Below, in pieces: positions 40,669 to 48,641 of a stretch of 64,000 nucleotides of DNA (position 1 is the stretch's first letter; every line of letters starts with the position of its first letter). The stretch lies in contig JADJYK010000004.1 in NCBI GenBank assembly GCA_016719815.1, forward strand, positions 1 through 64,000, written 5' to 3'. Both the position numbers and the translations under genes were made by a program. The stretch is from Chitinophagaceae bacterium. Its GTDB lineage: Bacteria > Bacteroidota > Bacteroidia > Chitinophagales > Chitinophagaceae. Below the pieces are notes generated by a model, which was not told where the DNA came from, did not search any database, and saw only the letters and a list, made by a program, of their open reading frames with translations.

Positions 40669-41621
40669 TTATTTCTGCCGGATAATAAATACGGCAGGTA
40701 CAGGCCTTTGGCCATTTTTGTCAGATGTTTTAATAGTTTCTCTCCCATTAATAAGCAGGCAACTGCTGCCGCCACCATCAAGATTAAGGGCTTCCCAGCA
40801 GCCGAGATCCTTTAGAATCTGCGCTTCTTGGGTAAGTGTAGCACCACCGGCATTTGGATTCCGGCCTTCCACAACAAGTATTATCAGCTTATTGTCTTTG
40901 GAATAACCCATTGCTGTGCGGGGATGCTTATCGTTGATGGCTTTACCGGTAAACATTTTCTCCTCTTCATTTGTTATTTTCACTTCTCCATGCTGCAACA
41001 GAACCGGGCCACCGCCAACAGATGTTTTCACTCTCCATTTTTTCCAGTTATTAGGGTCTTCGATCCTGGTTTCGGCTGTGCCTCTTTTTGTTTTGAAGTA
41101 AACAAAATTTGTTGGAGGCTTCTGTGAAGCAAAAGCTTTCCATTCAACTGTATCTGATTTTATCCAGGCTATATCGGCATTTCCTTTTCTACTTATCCCA
41201 AAAGCACTAAGATGTGGCATAGAAAAGTGTACAGAATCTTTCCCCTTGCCTTTAACCAGCCGATGGTTTGTAGATAACATTTGGCCATCTTTATCACCAC
41301 ATTCAAATTCTGATTGGTTTCAAACGAGAAAAAAGTGCAGTTAACCACAAGTAGTGGCTTATCGTTCTTTTCATAAAACTGTGCAGGCGTAAATCGTCGT
41401 TTATAAGTAGTATCGGCAGTAAAATCTAATTTCTTATCCTTTAAATCCGCAATTACATAATAAGCCCTGAACGGAGACGTATCAATCTTTGCATCTGTAT
41501 AATAAACATGAACGGATTTTGGCAGCGGGTGGTATAACGAATCAACATTCCGCCATGTAACCTGTGCAGAAAGAAATATTGAATTTAACAAAAGAACCAG
41601 AGTATAAAGCCCCTTTTTCAT
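40669..41621 (-). CDS. Phosphodiester glycosidase family protein (NAGPA domain), one frameshift
   Basis: A secreted protein of about 318 residues with a signal peptide (residues 1-19, ending IFLSAQ) after the start at 41621. The NAGPA-type domain, as in enzymes that remove a sugar from a phosphodiester, is shown by VVNCTFFSFE, HPRTAMGYSKDNKLIILVVEGR and the ALNLDGGGSSCL motif near the end. The frame breaks at the T3 run 41290-41292; one added base reads VVIKDGQMLSTNHRL. Some Bacteroidota use such enzymes on exopolysaccharide or cell-surface glycans, but the substrate is not evident. Confidence 0.85.
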
Positions 41622-41657
41622 TCTTCCAAAAATTAAATAGTACACCGAGCAACAACA

Positions 41658-41699
41658 CCTTAAGCCTTTTACCCTTTGCCTTCCACCCTAACCCCTGCT
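41658..41699. repeat. Heptamer-phased array at the 3' end of lipA
   Basis: Six 7-bp units read CCTTAAG, CCTTTTA, CCCTTTG, CCTTCCA, CCCTAAC and CCCTGCT on the plus strand. The array runs from the intergenic gap into the last codons of lipA. It is more degenerate than the other heptamer arrays. Confidence 0.45.
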
Positions 41700-42608
41700 G
41701 CTCTCCCATTCTCTTCTTCCCAATCCTGCAATTACATGCTTCTCACTCCTGTAAGAAGAACGCACCAGCGGTCCGCTTTCCACATAATCAAGCCCAAGGC
41801 TGTAGCCAATCTCCCTGTATTCAGCAAACTCATCAGGATGCACAAACCTTACCACCGGCAGATGCTTTTTAGTAGGTTGCAGGTATTGACCAATTGTCAC
41901 CACATCGCAGCCATTATCACTCAGATTTTTTAATGACTGTATTACTTCTTCCTTTGTTTCGCCCAGACCAAGCATTATTCCACTTTTGGTACGCATTCCG
42001 CCTTGTTTCAGTGTCCTTATAACTTCCATACTTCGCCAGTAGCGGGCCTGTATCCTCACCTGTTTTGTAAGCCGTTCTACTGTTTCAATATTGTGGCTCA
42101 CCACCTCAGGTGCGGCATCAACTATCCGCTGTATATCTTCTTTATTACCTTTAAAATCAGGTATCAGTGTTTCCAACGTAGTCTGCAGATTAAGCGTTTT
42201 AACTGCTTTAATTGTATTGTGCCAGATTGTAGAACCCCCATCTATTAGTTCGTCACGGTCAACAGATGTAATAACAGCATGTTTCACCTTCATCAGGTGT
42301 ATTGCTTCTGCCACCCGCTGTGGCTCATCCCAATCAACCGGGTCAGGCTTGCCGGTAGCAACTGCACAGAACCCGCAACTCCGGGTGCAGGTATTACCCA
42401 ATATCATAAATGTGGCAGTACCTTCACCCCAGCATTCACCCATATTTGGGCAATTACCGCTTTCGCAAATGGTGTGAAGTTTATGATTATCCACCAGCCC
42501 ACGAACATGTTTGAAGTTTTCTCCTACAGGCAACTTAACCCGCAACCAGTCTGGTTTTTTTACACGGGTATTATCTGGTAACGCATTTACAACAGGAAGT
42601 TCAGTCAT
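41688..42608 (-). CDS. lipA: Lipoyl synthase
   Basis: A radical SAM enzyme that inserts two sulfurs into protein-bound octanoyl groups. The 306-residue length is standard. The auxiliary cluster ligands are C48, C53 and C59 (CESGNCPNMGEC) and the radical SAM cluster ligands C74, C78 and C81 (CTRSCGFC). The C-terminal RSSY motif is present (VRSSYRSEKH). A promoter with both -33 and -7 elements ends 4 bp before the ATG, implying a leaderless or near-leaderless mRNA. The frame is intact. Confidence 0.97.
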   Translation of the reverse strand: MTELPVVNALPDNTRVKKPDWLRVKLPVGENFKHVRGLVDNHKLHTICESGNCPNMGECWGEGTATFMILGNTCTRSCGFCAVATGKPDPVDWDEPQRVAEAIHLMKVKHAVITSVDRDELIDGGSTIWHNTIKAVKTLNLQTTLETLIPDFKGNKEDIQRIVDAAPEVVSHNIETVERLTKQVRIQARYWRSMEVIRTLKQGGMRTKSGIMLGLGETKEEVIQSLKNLSDNGCDVVTIGQYLQPTKKHLPVVRFVHPDEFAEYREIGYSLGLDYVESGPLVRSSYRSEKHVIAGLGRREWESSRG

Positions 42609-42612
42609 CCGG

Positions 42613-42644
42613 CAAAAATAAAGGCATTATTTACGTTGTCCAAA
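42613..42644 (-). promoter_or_regulatory. Promoter of lipA
   Basis: On the minus strand TTTG (42641-42644) lies 20 bp before TATTTTTG (42613-42620), matching the Bacteroidota consensus TTTG-N19/20-TAnnTTTG. Only CCGG separates the -7 box from the ATG at 42608. The -33 element lies within the last codons of the upstream gene. Confidence 0.55.
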
Positions 42645-43430
42645 CAGCAGGGCTATATAGGCCTGAAAAAAGAATTGCTTTTCCTTGGCTCCAAAATAGA
42701 TAGGTATCTTTGAGGCATAGAATTCTCCGCTCAACCCGATTTCTATACCCGTAACAACTTCGTTAAAACGGCCATAATCAAAGCGTAAGCCTGCTTTGGC
42801 AAAAGCACCGGGTTTTAATTTCAGCTCATTCCAGCCTTTCCCCAGTCCGCCTGAACCCACAATAGTTGGTCCAAGAAATAATGAACTGTCGGCAACAGAA
42901 TACTTAATTAATTTATTCTCGCCACCATTTGGATCCTCTACTTCAACATAATAAGGGCGCAACAGGCCAAGGGCCAACCCGCCATTGTAAAGGGCAGTAA
43001 CGGCCACACCATTTTTGTTTCCTTTCTGTCCCAAAATATACTGCTGGCCATAGCCAAGCGTAACCTGGTAAAAATTATTAAGCTTGCCGTATATATATGG
43101 ATTTCCAAAGAAAACAATATTGGAAGATTTTTCTTCTTTGGGATGTTTTATTTCGGTGATATCAATACGGTAAATATTTGTTCTGCGGTTGGTTTTCATA
43201 CGCCCCAGTTCGAAAAAAGCACCATAACCATTGTTCCTGAACTGAACACCAAAAACACTTTGCTTTTCGTATACAAGTACCCCTTCCTCGGCCTGGCGGA
43301 TAAGTTCATTAACTTTTTGGCGGCGCAGTTCTTTTTTGGTTTGCTGCTGTACGCCACGGCGTGTTGTATCCTGTGCAAAAGATATAACTGCCAATGCTAC
43401 AAATATTATCAGGAATAATAGTTTTTTCAC
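42627..43430 (-). CDS. Hypothetical outer-membrane beta-barrel protein
   Basis: A 267-residue protein with a signal peptide (residues 1-20, ending ISFAQ), an Arg/Lys-rich helical linker (residues 24-55) and then alternating amphipathic strands typical of a barrel (GVQFRNNGYGAFFELGRM, YQVTLGYGQQYILG, ending with FQAYIALLFGQRK). It resembles unnamed Bacteroidota outer-membrane proteins found next to lipA, but I cannot name a family. The frame is intact. Its last codons contain the -33 element of lipA. Confidence 0.75.
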   Translation of the reverse strand: MKKLLFLIIFVALAVISFAQDTTRRGVQQQTKKELRRQKVNELIRQAEEGVLVYEKQSVFGVQFRNNGYGAFFELGRMKTNRRTNIYRIDITEIKHPKEEKSSNIVFFGNPYIYGKLNNFYQVTLGYGQQYILGQKGNKNGVAVTALYNGGLALGLLRPYYVEVEDPNGGENKLIKYSVADSSLFLGPTIVGSGGLGKGWNELKLKPGAFAKAGLRFDYGRFNEVVTGIEIGLSGEFYASKIPIYFGAKEKQFFFQAYIALLFGQRK

Positions 43431-43482
43431 GGAGATACTTTTTAGTATTACTTAAACGTAAATTTAGGGCAAAATATTGATA

Positions 43483-43896
43483 ATGACTTCGACTGTAGTT
43501 TATAATGGGGGTTTAAGAACAACCTGCACCCACCTGTAAAGCGGCTCCTTTTTTGAAACGGATGCCCCGACAGATAATAATGGTAAAGGCGAACGGATTT
43601 CGCCCACAGATATGCTGGCCACCAGCCTTGCTGCCTGTATGATAACTGTGATGGGAATAAAGGCCCGCAGCATGGATTTTGATCTTGATAATATTAAAAT
43701 TGAAGTACTCAAAATAATGAAAAGCGACCCCCGCCGGGTGAGAGGCATAGAATTAACATTTCATATACCTGATGAACTTAAGCATTTAGATGAAAAAACC
43801 AGGACCATCTTAAAAAATACCGGCGAAACCTGCCCCGTTATTAAAAGCATCCATCCGGATATTGATGTGAAGATTGATTGGGGAGTTTGGATGTAA
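43483..43896 (+). CDS. OsmC family protein with in-frame stop
   Basis: The frame from ATG at 43483 gives 137 codons of an OsmC/Ohr-like peroxiredoxin, which reduces organic hydroperoxides or binds small ligands. MTSTVVYNGGLRTTCTHL is followed by TAA at 43537-43539, then in the same frame SGSFFETDAPTDNNGKGE, SPTDMLATSLAACMITVMG (reactive Cys) and ETCPVIKSIHP (second Cys). The family often has Gln or Ala at the stop position (THLQSG), so CAA to TAA by a single base is likely. A different start after the stop at 43612 would lose the first strands. A palindrome overlaps the stop codon. Confidence 0.82.
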
Positions 43897-43911
43897 GCCA
43901 GATCTGGCTTA
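43894..43911. repeat. 18-bp perfect palindrome at the OsmC stop
   Basis: TAAGCCAGATCTGGCTTA is self-complementary and starts with the OsmC stop codon. No T-run follows, so it is at most a weak terminator; a dimeric protein site is the alternative. Confidence 0.55.
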
Positions 43912-43923
43912 TAATTAATAACC

Positions 43924-44364
43924 TATGCATATTCTTAGATATATTCTCCCGTTTCTTACTTGTGTATTTCTAACCCGTTGTGTCTGTTCGCAGCTATTAT
44001 ACACGGAAGGGAAAAAATAATCAAAAAAGATCTTACCGAAGAAAGCTATAGCCAGCTCAGGAAACTTTTACAAAAAATTCTTTAAAAAAGAATAGACAGT
44101 ATCAGGCAGTTAAGAAAAGGTGTTTCAATTTTCGAGTACAGGGAAAAAGCTAAAAATCTGAATAAAATAAAAAAGTGGAATGCTTCAATTATAATTGATA
44201 GTTCCAGCCAGATTTACAAAATACTATTTGACAAAAAAAGTATTTGTGGTAATTCCGCCATTATCCTTCCGGACAGAAGAGTAATTATCTTCTTGTCAGA
44301 CTCACACTTTACTGCACTATACTGTGATCGAGAAAAGATTTTAAACATTCTTTCAGCTCCTTGA
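43924..44364 (+). pseudogene. Broken hypothetical secreted protein
   Basis: A signal-peptide-like start (MHILRYILPFLTCVFLTRCV) is open to a stop about 34 codons later. In other frames the sequence continues as KKDLTEESYSQLRKLLQKIL and then KRIDSIRQLRKGVSIFEYR... to a stop at 44362-44364 (ending KILNILSAP). All pieces have coding character and are joined by A-rich stretches that are prone to base loss. I read one gene of about 145 residues with two frameshifts. No family is recognised. The end overlaps the convergent DUF2851 stop by 12 bp. Confidence 0.5.
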
Positions 44365-45624
44365 GTCAGCTTTCAGCAACACATTTCCCACACTGCACTC
44401 CAAACACCGTTTTTTATTACAGTACTCATTTTTAAGTTCGATTAAGGCCTGACTGTCAAAAGAGGTTTTATTCTCTATAGTCAAAAGTTGAAACCCGTTT
44501 GTAATATTGTTTGCTTCTGCTGCTGTTTGCTCCAGCCATAGCAGGGCTTTGTCTTTGTATCGTTGTTCGTTGTGGTAAGCACCATAAGCAAACAGCACAG
44601 GGCAAATAGTGTTGATGATGATGTTATCAATCATTGCACTCCCCAGTTTTTTCTTCTTGAAAGCAGATTCTTCGTCAAAGCGGTAATGATAATGCCAGTA
44701 ATCGTTGGCGGTTACATCAAACCAGGTTCTTACATCTTTCACACTCTCAGCCTCTTTAATCTTTGAGAACAGGTGCGCCGAATGATGCACCAGCATAGCT
44801 AATTGTGCCAGCCGCACAGTGGGAAAATTGCCCGGCCGCATCCGCAGAAAATGGACAAGTATATTAACCGGCTTCAGGTTGTATTTCTGTTTCAGAAAGC
44901 CATATTCCTTTTGCAGCATTTTGGGGTAGTCTTCGACAAAAGCAGCTTTTAGCAATCCAGACTGCCCCAGCAGCAATGCTTCCAACTGATGCACCTGGTT
45001 TTTATTTTTAGCAAGAAAATTCACCGGAATACTTCTTGCAATGGTTTCAAAGGCCTCAGCGTTAACCGTTATACCAAAATTGCGGGCCAGCAGCCACCAA
45101 AATGTTTCTTCCCAATGGTAATTGGTTTCTTTGAGAAAACTTTCAGCTAATGCCGATTTGCGTATCAGCCGCTCAGCCACCAGTCTGTCTTTCCAGCTTT
45201 TCCAGGTGATGATTCTTACTGTGCTGATACTTTTTTCGCAGGGAATAAATGATTGGGCATTCATCATCTCTTCATATCGTTGCAACAATATTTTTGAAAC
45301 TCTTCCTTTCAGTTCAAGTACGGGGATATTAGCTTCTTCCTTGTCATGCTCCCACACTACATGCAGCATTACATTATTGTAATTATTATCGTCTTTGTGT
45401 TTGTGTTTTCGCCAGTCGGATGTTTTCAGATGCAGTTCAACTGCTCCGGCCCATGTTGTTTTTCCAATCCTGATCTTAGCATTTGAAAAATCCGGTCCCT
45501 GGTTCGTATTATAATTTCCCGGAAAACTAATGGTAACTTCTTCGCCGGCAATCGTTGACAGTCTGGATTTATTGAAATACTGAAACTGCCAGATGAAATG
45601 TAAAAGTCTTTCATTAATTGCCAT
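44353..45624 (-). CDS. DUF2851 family protein
   Basis: A 423-residue Bacteroidota protein of unknown function. The start INERLLHFIWQFQYFNKS, NQGPDFSNAKIRIGKTTWAGAVELHLKTSDW and NNVMLHVVWEHD are the recognisable family segments. The C-terminus has a four-cysteine cluster (CNKKRCLECSVG) that may bind a metal. There is no signal peptide. The frame is intact. It lies downstream of maf in the same direction with a 58-bp gap holding heptamer repeats. Confidence 0.87.
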   Translation of the reverse strand: MAINERLLHFIWQFQYFNKSRLSTIAGEEVTISFPGNYNTNQGPDFSNAKIRIGKTTWAGAVELHLKTSDWRKHKHKDDNNYNNVMLHVVWEHDKEEANIPVLELKGRVSKILLQRYEEMMNAQSFIPCEKSISTVRIITWKSWKDRLVAERLIRKSALAESFLKETNYHWEETFWWLLARNFGITVNAEAFETIARSIPVNFLAKNKNQVHQLEALLLGQSGLLKAAFVEDYPKMLQKEYGFLKQKYNLKPVNILVHFLRMRPGNFPTVRLAQLAMLVHHSAHLFSKIKEAESVKDVRTWFDVTANDYWHYHYRFDEESAFKKKKLGSAMIDNIIINTICPVLFAYGAYHNEQRYKDKALLWLEQTAAEANNITNGFQLLTIENKTSFDSQALIELKNEYCNKKRCLECSVGNVLLKADSRS

Positions 45625-45629
45625 AACAG

Positions 45630-45657
45630 GTCTGAAGTTTAAGGTTTAATGTACTAA
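45630..45657. repeat. Heptamer-phased array between maf and the DUF2851 gene
   Basis: Four units read GTCTGAA, GTTTAAG, GTTTAAT and GTACTAA. The first unit is identical to units in the arrays at 48074 and 48123. Confidence 0.6.
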
Positions 45658-45672
45658 AATTAATTGTAGGAT

Positions 45673-45707
45673 GTACTAATCACTAATCGCCATTCACCAT
45701 TGACCGT
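45673..45707. repeat. Heptamer-phased array overlapping the maf 3' end
   Basis: Five units read GTACTAA, TCACTAA, TCGCCAT, TCACCAT and TGACCGT on the plus strand. The last four lie partly inside the maf coding end, so they also encode its C-terminal residues. Confidence 0.5.
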
Positions 45708-46255
45708 AAAGCTCTCACTACCCTGCTCACCGGCAACCCCATTACGTTGTAAAAATCGCCATTAACAGATTTTATTCCCACTACTCCTATCCATTCCTGA
45801 ATGGCATAGGCACCGGCTTTATCATATGGCTTATACTTATCAACATAAAATTCTATCTGCTCAACCGATAAATGGTGAAACTCCACTTCAGTAATATCGG
45901 AAAAAGCTATTTCCTCTTCTCCATTCCTGATGACAACACCGGTTATTACACGGTGCTTTTCCCCCGATAATGCAAGCAGGATGCTTACTGCATCTTCCCG
46001 GTGAACCGGCTTGCCGATAATATTATTGCCCAGAACTACAATCGTATCAGCTGCCATCACCACTTTATCGGTTGCGATATCCTGCTGCACAGCAACAGCC
46101 TTGTTGCGGGCAATGTGAATAGCCACTTCTTCGGGCTGCAGGCCGGGCGGAAAATTTTCATCAGTGTCCTTTGTAATAATTTCAAATGGCACTTCTGCCC
46201 ATTCAAGTAATTGTTTACGCCTGGGTGACTGAGATGCTAATATAATCGGGTTCAT
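45683..46255 (-). CDS. maf: Maf-like nucleoside triphosphate pyrophosphatase
   Basis: Maf proteins hydrolyse non-canonical or canonical nucleotides such as dTTP and UTP to monophosphates. The 190-residue protein starts IILASQSPRRKQLLEW with the SxSPRR motif, has AADTIVVL and GKP in the centre, and ends with AYAIQEWIGVVGIKSVNGDFYNVMGLP, the conserved Q-E and GD-Y-N-V-G-L-P segments. The stop of the upstream UbiA gene overlaps its start by 4 bp (ATGA), showing translational coupling. The frame is intact. Confidence 0.94.
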   Translation of the reverse strand: MNPIILASQSPRRKQLLEWAEVPFEIITKDTDENFPPGLQPEEVAIHIARNKAVAVQQDIATDKVVMAADTIVVLGNNIIGKPVHREDAVSILLALSGEKHRVITGVVIRNGEEEIAFSDITEVEFHHLSVEQIEFYVDKYKPYDKAGAYAIQEWIGVVGIKSVNGDFYNVMGLPVSRVVRALRSMVNGD

Positions 46256-47175
46256 AAGTAAAAGTAAAAAAACAGCATAGACAGGATACCTGTCAGCATT
46301 ACAAATTTTGTAAGATTGCTAAAATGACTGAAATGGACAGTTGTATTACTTTCCTTCAGCTTTAATAATACAAGAATAAGTGGTGCAACTATGGCTATCA
46401 GCAAATAGATAACGGCCATCCACCATTTAAACTGCAGCACATAAATCTGTAATACAACCAGTGCGGCAATCAATACAATTAACCAAACAGCCACATACAC
46501 TTTGGTGGCATTAATACCCCAAACTATCGGCATTGTTTTACAGCCATATTTAGCATCACCCGGCATATCTTCCATATCCTTCACTGCTTCCCGTATCAAT
46601 GAAATGATAAATGCAAATCCTGCATACAATACGGCAAGTCTGAAAAAACGAAGATGCTGTGCATCAAAAGCATCACCCAGATCAACCTTGGAAAAAAAAA
46701 TGACAAGTATACTCCAGGCAGTTAATGCAGCAATAACAACATTTCCTGTAAGCAGGCTTTTTTTAAAGTTGGTAGAGTAAAACCATAACAAGGCAGTGCA
46801 TAGAACATTTACCAGTATGAGATACCATTTTTCTGCAAATGGCACGGCAAGCACCGTAAGAAAAATGCCCGCTGTGCTCAGCATAAAATGCCAGGCAAGT
46901 GCCCAGCGGCGGTTAATTACTTTATCCACCACCATCCTGCCGGGTTTATTTACCTCGTCTATGTTGATATCAAAATAATCGTTGATGATATAACCTGCGG
47001 CCGCAATAAATAAAGAAGCAAAAAGCAGCAGAATGAAGCTACACAGGTCATTATCCGGAACATTTCCTTTGTATAGCGGTTGGTAAATACAAAGCTGGAA
47101 AAGTACTTGAGTAAGAGCCAAAAAAATAAGATTGGGCAGGCGAATCATTCTCAGGAAAGCGGCTGTCAATCTCAT
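46252..47175 (-). CDS. UbiA-family prenyltransferase (geranylgeranylglycerol-phosphate type)
   Basis: A 307-residue membrane enzyme with about eight to nine helices. The first Asp-rich motif is INDYFDINIDEVNKPGR and the second is REAVKDMEDMPGDAKYGCKTMP, both typical of prenyl transfer to an aromatic or glycerol-phosphate acceptor. Bacteroidota homologues are often annotated as geranylgeranylglycerol-phosphate geranylgeranyltransferase, and this one has the same motif spacing, but the acceptor cannot be proven by reading. A polyprenyl synthase at 4079 could supply the donor. It overlaps maf by 4 bp. Confidence 0.88.
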   Translation of the reverse strand: MRLTAAFLRMIRLPNLIFLALTQVLFQLCIYQPLYKGNVPDNDLCSFILLLFASLFIAAAGYIINDYFDINIDEVNKPGRMVVDKVINRRWALAWHFMLSTAGIFLTVLAVPFAEKWYLILVNVLCTALLWFYSTNFKKSLLTGNVVIAALTAWSILVIFFSKVDLGDAFDAQHLRFFRLAVLYAGFAFIISLIREAVKDMEDMPGDAKYGCKTMPIVWGINATKVYVAVWLIVLIAALVVLQIYVLQFKWWMAVIYLLIAIVAPLILVLLKLKESNTTVHFSHFSNLTKFVMLTGILSMLFFYFYL

Positions 47176-47272
47176 GTAATAATTTTGAGGAAAGATAGTA
47201 TAAAAAAATGCTTAGTAAAAGGTACCAGGTACGAAATATTATCTCGATGCAACATCCGTACTATAATTCCAT

Positions 47273-47761
47273 TTACCGTTTCAGCTTCAATACCTTTTCA
47301 ATCACATCTCTTACGCAGGCATCACCGCCTTCGAGGTGAGAAATATATTTGGAAATTTCTTTTACCTCTGGCACTGCATCAGCAGGGCAACAGGGCAAGC
47401 CAACAGTAAGTAAGGCAGGAATATCTGGCAGGTCATCCCCCATATACAGCACTTCTTCTTTTTTTAGATTGTGCTCCAGCATATACTCATTCAGGTACTG
47501 CTTTTTGTCATGTACAGACATGCTGATTTCCTGCACACCGAGTTTTTCGAGCCGGTCCTCCACCTCCGGCGAAGTTCCCCCAGAGATTATTTTTACCCTG
47601 AAACCATTTTTAACGACCATCTGCAATGCAAAGCCATCCTTAATATGCATACGTCTTGCCTGCAGGCCACCGCTAAGCACCAGCACTGTGCCATCCGTAA
47701 GCACACCGTCTATGTCAAAAACAAAGGTGGTAATTGGTTTGAATAGCTCCAGTATATTCAT
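47273..47761 (-). CDS. kdsC: KDO 8-phosphate phosphatase (HAD, KdsC-like)
   Basis: A C0-type HAD phosphatase of 162 residues without a cap domain. FDIDGVLTDG contains the nucleophile and acid/base Asp (D16, D18). KIISGGTSPEVEDR gives the Ser/Thr motif and YMGDDLPDIPAL the metal-binding Asp pair. KdsC releases KDO for lipopolysaccharide. The order before UbiA and maf recurs in related genomes as I recall. The frame is intact. Confidence 0.9.
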   Translation of the reverse strand: MNILELFKPITTFVFDIDGVLTDGTVLVLSGGLQARRMHIKDGFALQMVVKNGFRVKIISGGTSPEVEDRLEKLGVQEISMSVHDKKQYLNEYMLEHNLKKEEVLYMGDDLPDIPALLTVGLPCCPADAVPEVKEISKYISHLEGGDACVRDVIEKVLKLKR

Positions 47762-47824
47762 GATGATAAGTTTACAGGTTGAAATGTTGATAAGAAAATT
47801 ACTGGTTAACCTTTCAACCGGCTG

Positions 47825-48064
47825 TTACTTCTGATTATCCCTCCACTCGTAAACCCAACTGCTTTGTATCATTTCCAGGTGGCCCTCATTGCTGTCTTCT
47901 CTCTTTCCCTCAAAGCCCGGAATTTCTAAAACCCATTCCAGCAGGTCAGTAAAGCGGATGCGGTAAATCTTTGATTCAGTAAATTCATCGCCAAATCGTT
48001 CGTACAATTTGAGGGCAATGTCTTCGTAGTCGTTCCAGTTTATCGGCGGTTCAAAGTGATTCAT
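47825..48064 (-). CDS. iscX: Fe-S assembly protein IscX
   Basis: A 79-residue acidic protein starting at 48064: INWNDYEDIALKLYERFGDE, IRFTDLLEWVLEIPGFEG and the C-terminal IQSSWVYEWRDN match IscX (YfhJ), a small frataxin-like regulator of the ISC cysteine desulfurase. An upstream ATG at 48151 in frame is part of the repeat-bearing spacer and would add 29 unlikely residues. It follows the ferredoxin gene, as in ISC operons. Confidence 0.92.
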   Translation of the reverse strand: MNHFEPPINWNDYEDIALKLYERFGDEFTESKIYRIRFTDLLEWVLEIPGFEGKREDSNEGHLEMIQSSWVYEWRDNQK

Positions 48065-48073
48065 AAAAGAATG

Positions 48074-48164
48074 ATCTGAAGTCTGAGGTCGGATGTCTGA
48101 ATTGTGAAATATATTGCCGGTATCAGATTTCAGACTTCTTAATTCAGACATCTGACTTCCGGCT
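48074..48164. repeat. Paired inverted heptamer arrays between fdx and iscX
   Basis: The left array (48074-48101) reads ATCTGAA, GTCTGAG, GTCGGAT and GTCTGAA. The right array (48123-48164) reads TCAGATT, TCAGACT, TCTTAAT, TCAGACA, TCTGACT and TCCGGCT, which is the same unit inverted. GATGTCTGAATT (48092-48103) pairs perfectly with AATTCAGACATC (48141-48152), so a hairpin can form in the mRNA between the two genes. Confidence 0.7.
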
Positions 48165-48169
48165 CTTTC

Positions 48170-48505
48170 TTATTCTCCCAAAAATTGTGTCTGGTCAGGT
48201 AAAGTTACCTCAATGTAGCCTTCACCATCATTTAAAAGCGACTGACAACCCAGCCTTGAGTTGAGTTTTGGACTGATAGCCCTGTCAATAAAATCCTCTT
48301 CTTTGTCACTGAGTTCATCAATATGCTCCATCCCTTTTTCTACGTAAAGGTGACAGGTGGTACAGGCGCAAACACCGCCGCAGTTGTGGTGCAGCTCAAT
48401 GTCGTTTTTTAGAGCTACTTCCAGCAGGCTTTGCCCGGCTTCTACATTTTCCAATGTTAGCGGCTCCAGCCCTTTTTGTTCAAAATTGAATTTAATTGTG
48501 TACAT
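48170..48505 (-). CDS. fdx: ISC-type 2Fe-2S ferredoxin
   Basis: A 111-residue adrenodoxin-type ferredoxin starting at 48505 (MYTIKFNFEQ). Cluster ligands are C42, C48, C51 and C87, with the pattern Cx5Cx2C (CGGVCACTTC) and LGCQ at the end. C46 is an extra Cys inside the loop. It supplies electrons for Fe-S cluster assembly. A -7 box lies 32 bp upstream of the ATG. The frame is intact; the in-frame ATG at 48529 would precede the ribosome-binding region and is not preferred. Confidence 0.93.
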   Translation of the reverse strand: MYTIKFNFEQKGLEPLTLENVEAGQSLLEVALKNDIELHHNCGGVCACTTCHLYVEKGMEHIDELSDKEEDFIDRAISPKLNSRLGCQSLLNDGEGYIEVTLPDQTQFLGE

Positions 48506-48536
48506 CTCTTCTTTTCGTATTTGCTGCAAATGTAGT

Positions 48537-48544
48537 GGTTAAAC
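48537..48544 (-). promoter_or_regulatory. Candidate -7 box of the fdx-iscX unit
   Basis: TACATTTG followed by CAGCAAAT fits the -7 consensus and is nearly identical over 16 bases to the box before the OmpA gene. No good -33 element is seen. Confidence 0.4.
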
Positions 48545-48641
48545 AAAAAATGGATTTACTTGTTCGGGAAAAGCAGATTTAAATACCAAATAGGGAATAA
48601 TGAATGTTGAAATGTGAGAGACATTCAATTAAATATCAGTA

